DNA of 14,028 nt from an uncultured Clostridia bacterium. GTDB taxonomy: Bacteria > Bacillota > Clostridia > UBA1381. The position numbers and the translations under genes are program-made. The stretch's first letter is position 1. Every line of letters starts with the position of its first letter. The stretch is from the NCBI GenBank assembly GCA_910579415.1, contig CAJTUY010000030.1, forward strand, positions 1-14,028, given 5' to 3'. Of this stretch, positions 12,549-14,028 are shown piece after piece. The notes under the pieces are model-generated. The model worked only from the letters and a program-made list of their open reading frames with translations, had not been told where the DNA came from and did not search any database.

Positions 12549-13841
12549 TTACAATATTTGCCTTGACGCAAAATATGCCGTGAAATATATGCCAAATCCA
12601 ATAGCCATTAAAGCTGTTATCAGCGGTTCGGTCCATTTGTGCCGTTCCGAAAAAACAGACAGATATAAAAATGCCGGTATTGCGCAGGTCATATATCTTG
12701 AGATACTTATAGGCCATTTGAAGCCGGTGTTTACTATTATATATACCGCGAGAAATGACAGATACATTCCGCGACTTCTGCGCAGTCCGTAAATAAGAGC
12801 CGTGACCACAAAGATGATTGAAAGCGTCTCGGGAATCCATATTGCAAATTTAGTCATACCCTGTTCGGTAAAAGCCTTTTTAAAAATCATTGAGATACCT
12901 TTTCCGAAATATTCAGCGCCGTTGTTCCATATCTTTTCCTGTAATTCAAGAAAATAAAAGAAGCGGCCTGTGACAGCGTAATTACATATAAGATAAATTC
13001 CCAAGCCTGCGGGTATAACAAAAATCCACAGGGCTTTTGAATAAAAAATCTGAAATACTTCTTTTATTTGCTTGTTTTTCAGCTTTTCTATGATTTTATA
13101 ATGTTCAAGCCATTCAACGGCAGCAGGTACAACGAGTAAAATACCGACAAGCCTTGAAAGAGCGGCGAGTGCGCCAAAAATGCCTGCTAATGCCCAATTG
13201 TGTCTGCGTATGAAATAAAGCGACGCCGACATTGTAATGAGAAGCATGCTTTCATTCATAAGCGTACCGAAAAACAATGAGTGGGGAAATACCGATAAAT
13301 ATATTATAGCTCGTAAAGCGGTCTGCTTGCTGTAATCCATGCAGAATAGTTTAAATAAAAATACGCATGCGCCGCTGTAAAAGAGCGACGACAAGAAAAG
13401 TCCCGTAAATTGCAGATTGTGAAATATAATGTTTACAAACCGTATCAGCCATGAATACAGCGGAAAAAATGCAAGGGTGGTGTAAACGCCTTCTTCAACA
13501 TGATAAGTGTAGCCGCCTGTCGCAATCCGTATATAGTTGTTTGCGTCCCATTCCATGTACTGGTTGAGAAAATCAGTAAATGACGCCTGATTATCAGAAA
13601 ACATGTATATTGCTCCGGCAGACATCAGAATTACGATGATTCTGAATGCAAACGCTGCTGAAAATACGGCTAAAAGTTTATTTCTTGAAGGAACGCAGGA
13701 AATTTGAATTCGCTTGTCATCTGAAATGAAGTCTGTAATTTTATTTTGCGGCAGGCATAAACCGGAAGCGGTAAGAATACGCATGATAATAAATAATACA
13801 CTTCCCCAAATGATAATGCTTGAAATGATTGATACAGTCAT
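12549..13841 (-). CDS. PIG-V-like mannosyltransferase (GT-C fold)
   Basis: A 430-residue polytopic membrane protein. After an N-terminal helix and a polar stretch (about 30-55), helix 2 leads to an outside loop with MEWDANNYIRIATGGY (96-111). The 'WD..wY..IA..GY' pattern is the catalytic-loop signature of the PIG-V (GPI mannosyltransferase 2) family and its bacterial relatives, with Asp99 as presumed catalytic residue. FFPLYSWLIR (125-134) is the next conserved element, followed by repeated helices to the C-terminus. Bacterial members use polyprenyl-phosphate sugars to modify surface glycans or proteins. Its ATG overlaps the TGA of the upstream GT2 gene (ATGA), and GGAGG lies inside that gene's end, so the two are translationally coupled. 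This makes the GT2 the likely maker of its donor (inference). Mannose specificity is a family label, not shown here. Confidence 0.8.
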   Translation of the reverse strand: MTVSIISSIIIWGSVLFIIMRILTASGLCLPQNKITDFISDDKRIQISCVPSRNKLLAVFSAAFAFRIIVILMSAGAIYMFSDNQASFTDFLNQYMEWDANNYIRIATGGYTYHVEEGVYTTLAFFPLYSWLIRFVNIIFHNLQFTGLFLSSLFYSGACVFLFKLFCMDYSKQTALRAIIYLSVFPHSLFFGTLMNESMLLITMSASLYFIRRHNWALAGIFGALAALSRLVGILLVVPAAVEWLEHYKIIEKLKNKQIKEVFQIFYSKALWIFVIPAGLGIYLICNYAVTGRFFYFLELQEKIWNNGAEYFGKGISMIFKKAFTEQGMTKFAIWIPETLSIIFVVTALIYGLRRSRGMYLSFLAVYIIVNTGFKWPISISRYMTCAIPAFLYLSVFSERHKWTEPLITALMAIGFGIYFTAYFASRQIL

Positions 13842-14028
13842 TTGATTTCCTCCATGTTATATTCTTTAATGATATAAACAGGACGTTTTTTTGTTTCAAG
13901 ATATGTTTTTGAAAGATACTGTCCCAAAATTCCTATACAGAACATCTGCACACCCGAAACAAAAAATATTATACATACAAGCGATGGATATCCTGCAACA
14001 GGGTCGCCGAATATTATGGTTTTTAAAA
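13838..14028 (-). CDS. GT2 polyprenyl-phosphate glycosyltransferase, C-terminal part (5' end outside window)
   Basis: The frame is open to the window edge on the minus strand. The visible 62 residues read LKTIIFGDPVAGYPSL, a membrane helix with CIIFFVSGVQMFCIGILGQY, then the cytoplasmic tail SKTYLETKKRPVYIIKEYN. This is the C-terminal membrane anchor typical of GtrB/DPM1-like family 2 enzymes, which load a sugar from a nucleotide donor onto undecaprenyl phosphate on the inner face. The catalytic domain is outside the window. The TGA overlaps the next gene's ATG by four bases. With the two GT-C genes downstream it forms a donor-maker plus transferases set, like the three-gene logic of Gtr O-antigen modification, although no flippase (GtrA-like) gene is visible here. 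Confidence 0.9.
   Translation of the reverse strand, partial: LKTIIFGDPVAGYPSLVCIIFFVSGVQMFCIGILGQYLSKTYLETKKRPVYIIKEYNMEEIK

Noticed and set aside
1..14028. CRISPR array, transposase or insertion sequence
   Set aside because: No regularly spaced direct repeats and no transposase or recombinase frame was seen.

Overview
The window looks like a chromosomal segment from a low-to-moderate GC member of the Clostridia (Bacillota). The evidence is the AT-rich intergenic DNA, near-consensus sigma-A promoters (TTGACA-17-TATAAT), strong AGGAGG ribosome sites, U-tract hairpin terminators, a yybP-ykoY riboswitch, and small proteins of a type I associate with clostridia. I cannot name the species.

Left arm (1-3260) is accessory DNA in decay. 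It opens with the 3' part of an AbiH-type abortive infection gene in very AT-rich DNA. Then come a 5'-truncated remnant of a HEAT-repeat-like small protein (the kind often labelled 'SufBD') and a GNAT acetyltransferase remnant with an internal deletion plus a nonsense codon. An intact cytidine-deaminase-like gene, an intact 66-residue orphan on the minus strand, a non-coding stretch with a perfect 24-base palindrome, and a frameshifted HTH-TPR regulator follow.

Centre (3267-8921) starts with a minus-strand pyridoxal/pyridoxamine kinase and a secreted lytic-transglycosylase-like protein with a C-terminal copper-amine-oxidase-N-like domain, each with its own promoter. Enolase diverges from the latter. 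After enolase, a consensus promoter drives a yybP-ykoY (manganese) riboswitch ahead of a CaCA-family cation exchanger, which suggests the exchanger handles Mn2+. Next is a small module: two paralogous 74-75 residue DUF6514-like proteins flanking an XRE regulator, with a palindrome upstream of the regulator that could be its operator.

Right arm (9030-14028) has tRNA-Glu(CUC) with its own promoter and terminator, glyA on the minus strand, and divergent nth. The glyA and nth promoters are mirror images whose -35 boxes form one inverted repeat. The end is a tightly packed minus-strand operon of membrane glycosyltransferases: a GT2 polyprenyl-phosphate glycosyltransferase (C-terminal part only), a PIG-V-like GT-C enzyme (4-base overlap) and a second GT-C-like protein. 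Together they look like a lipid-linked sugar donor and its users for decorating a surface polymer or protein.

The housekeeping genes (eno, glyA, nth, tRNA-Glu) are ordinary. The points most worth a second look are the DUF6514-XRE-DUF6514 module, the riboswitch-exchanger pairing, the mirror-image glyA/nth promoters, and the cluster of dead genes behind AbiH. I see no clearly new multi-gene system.
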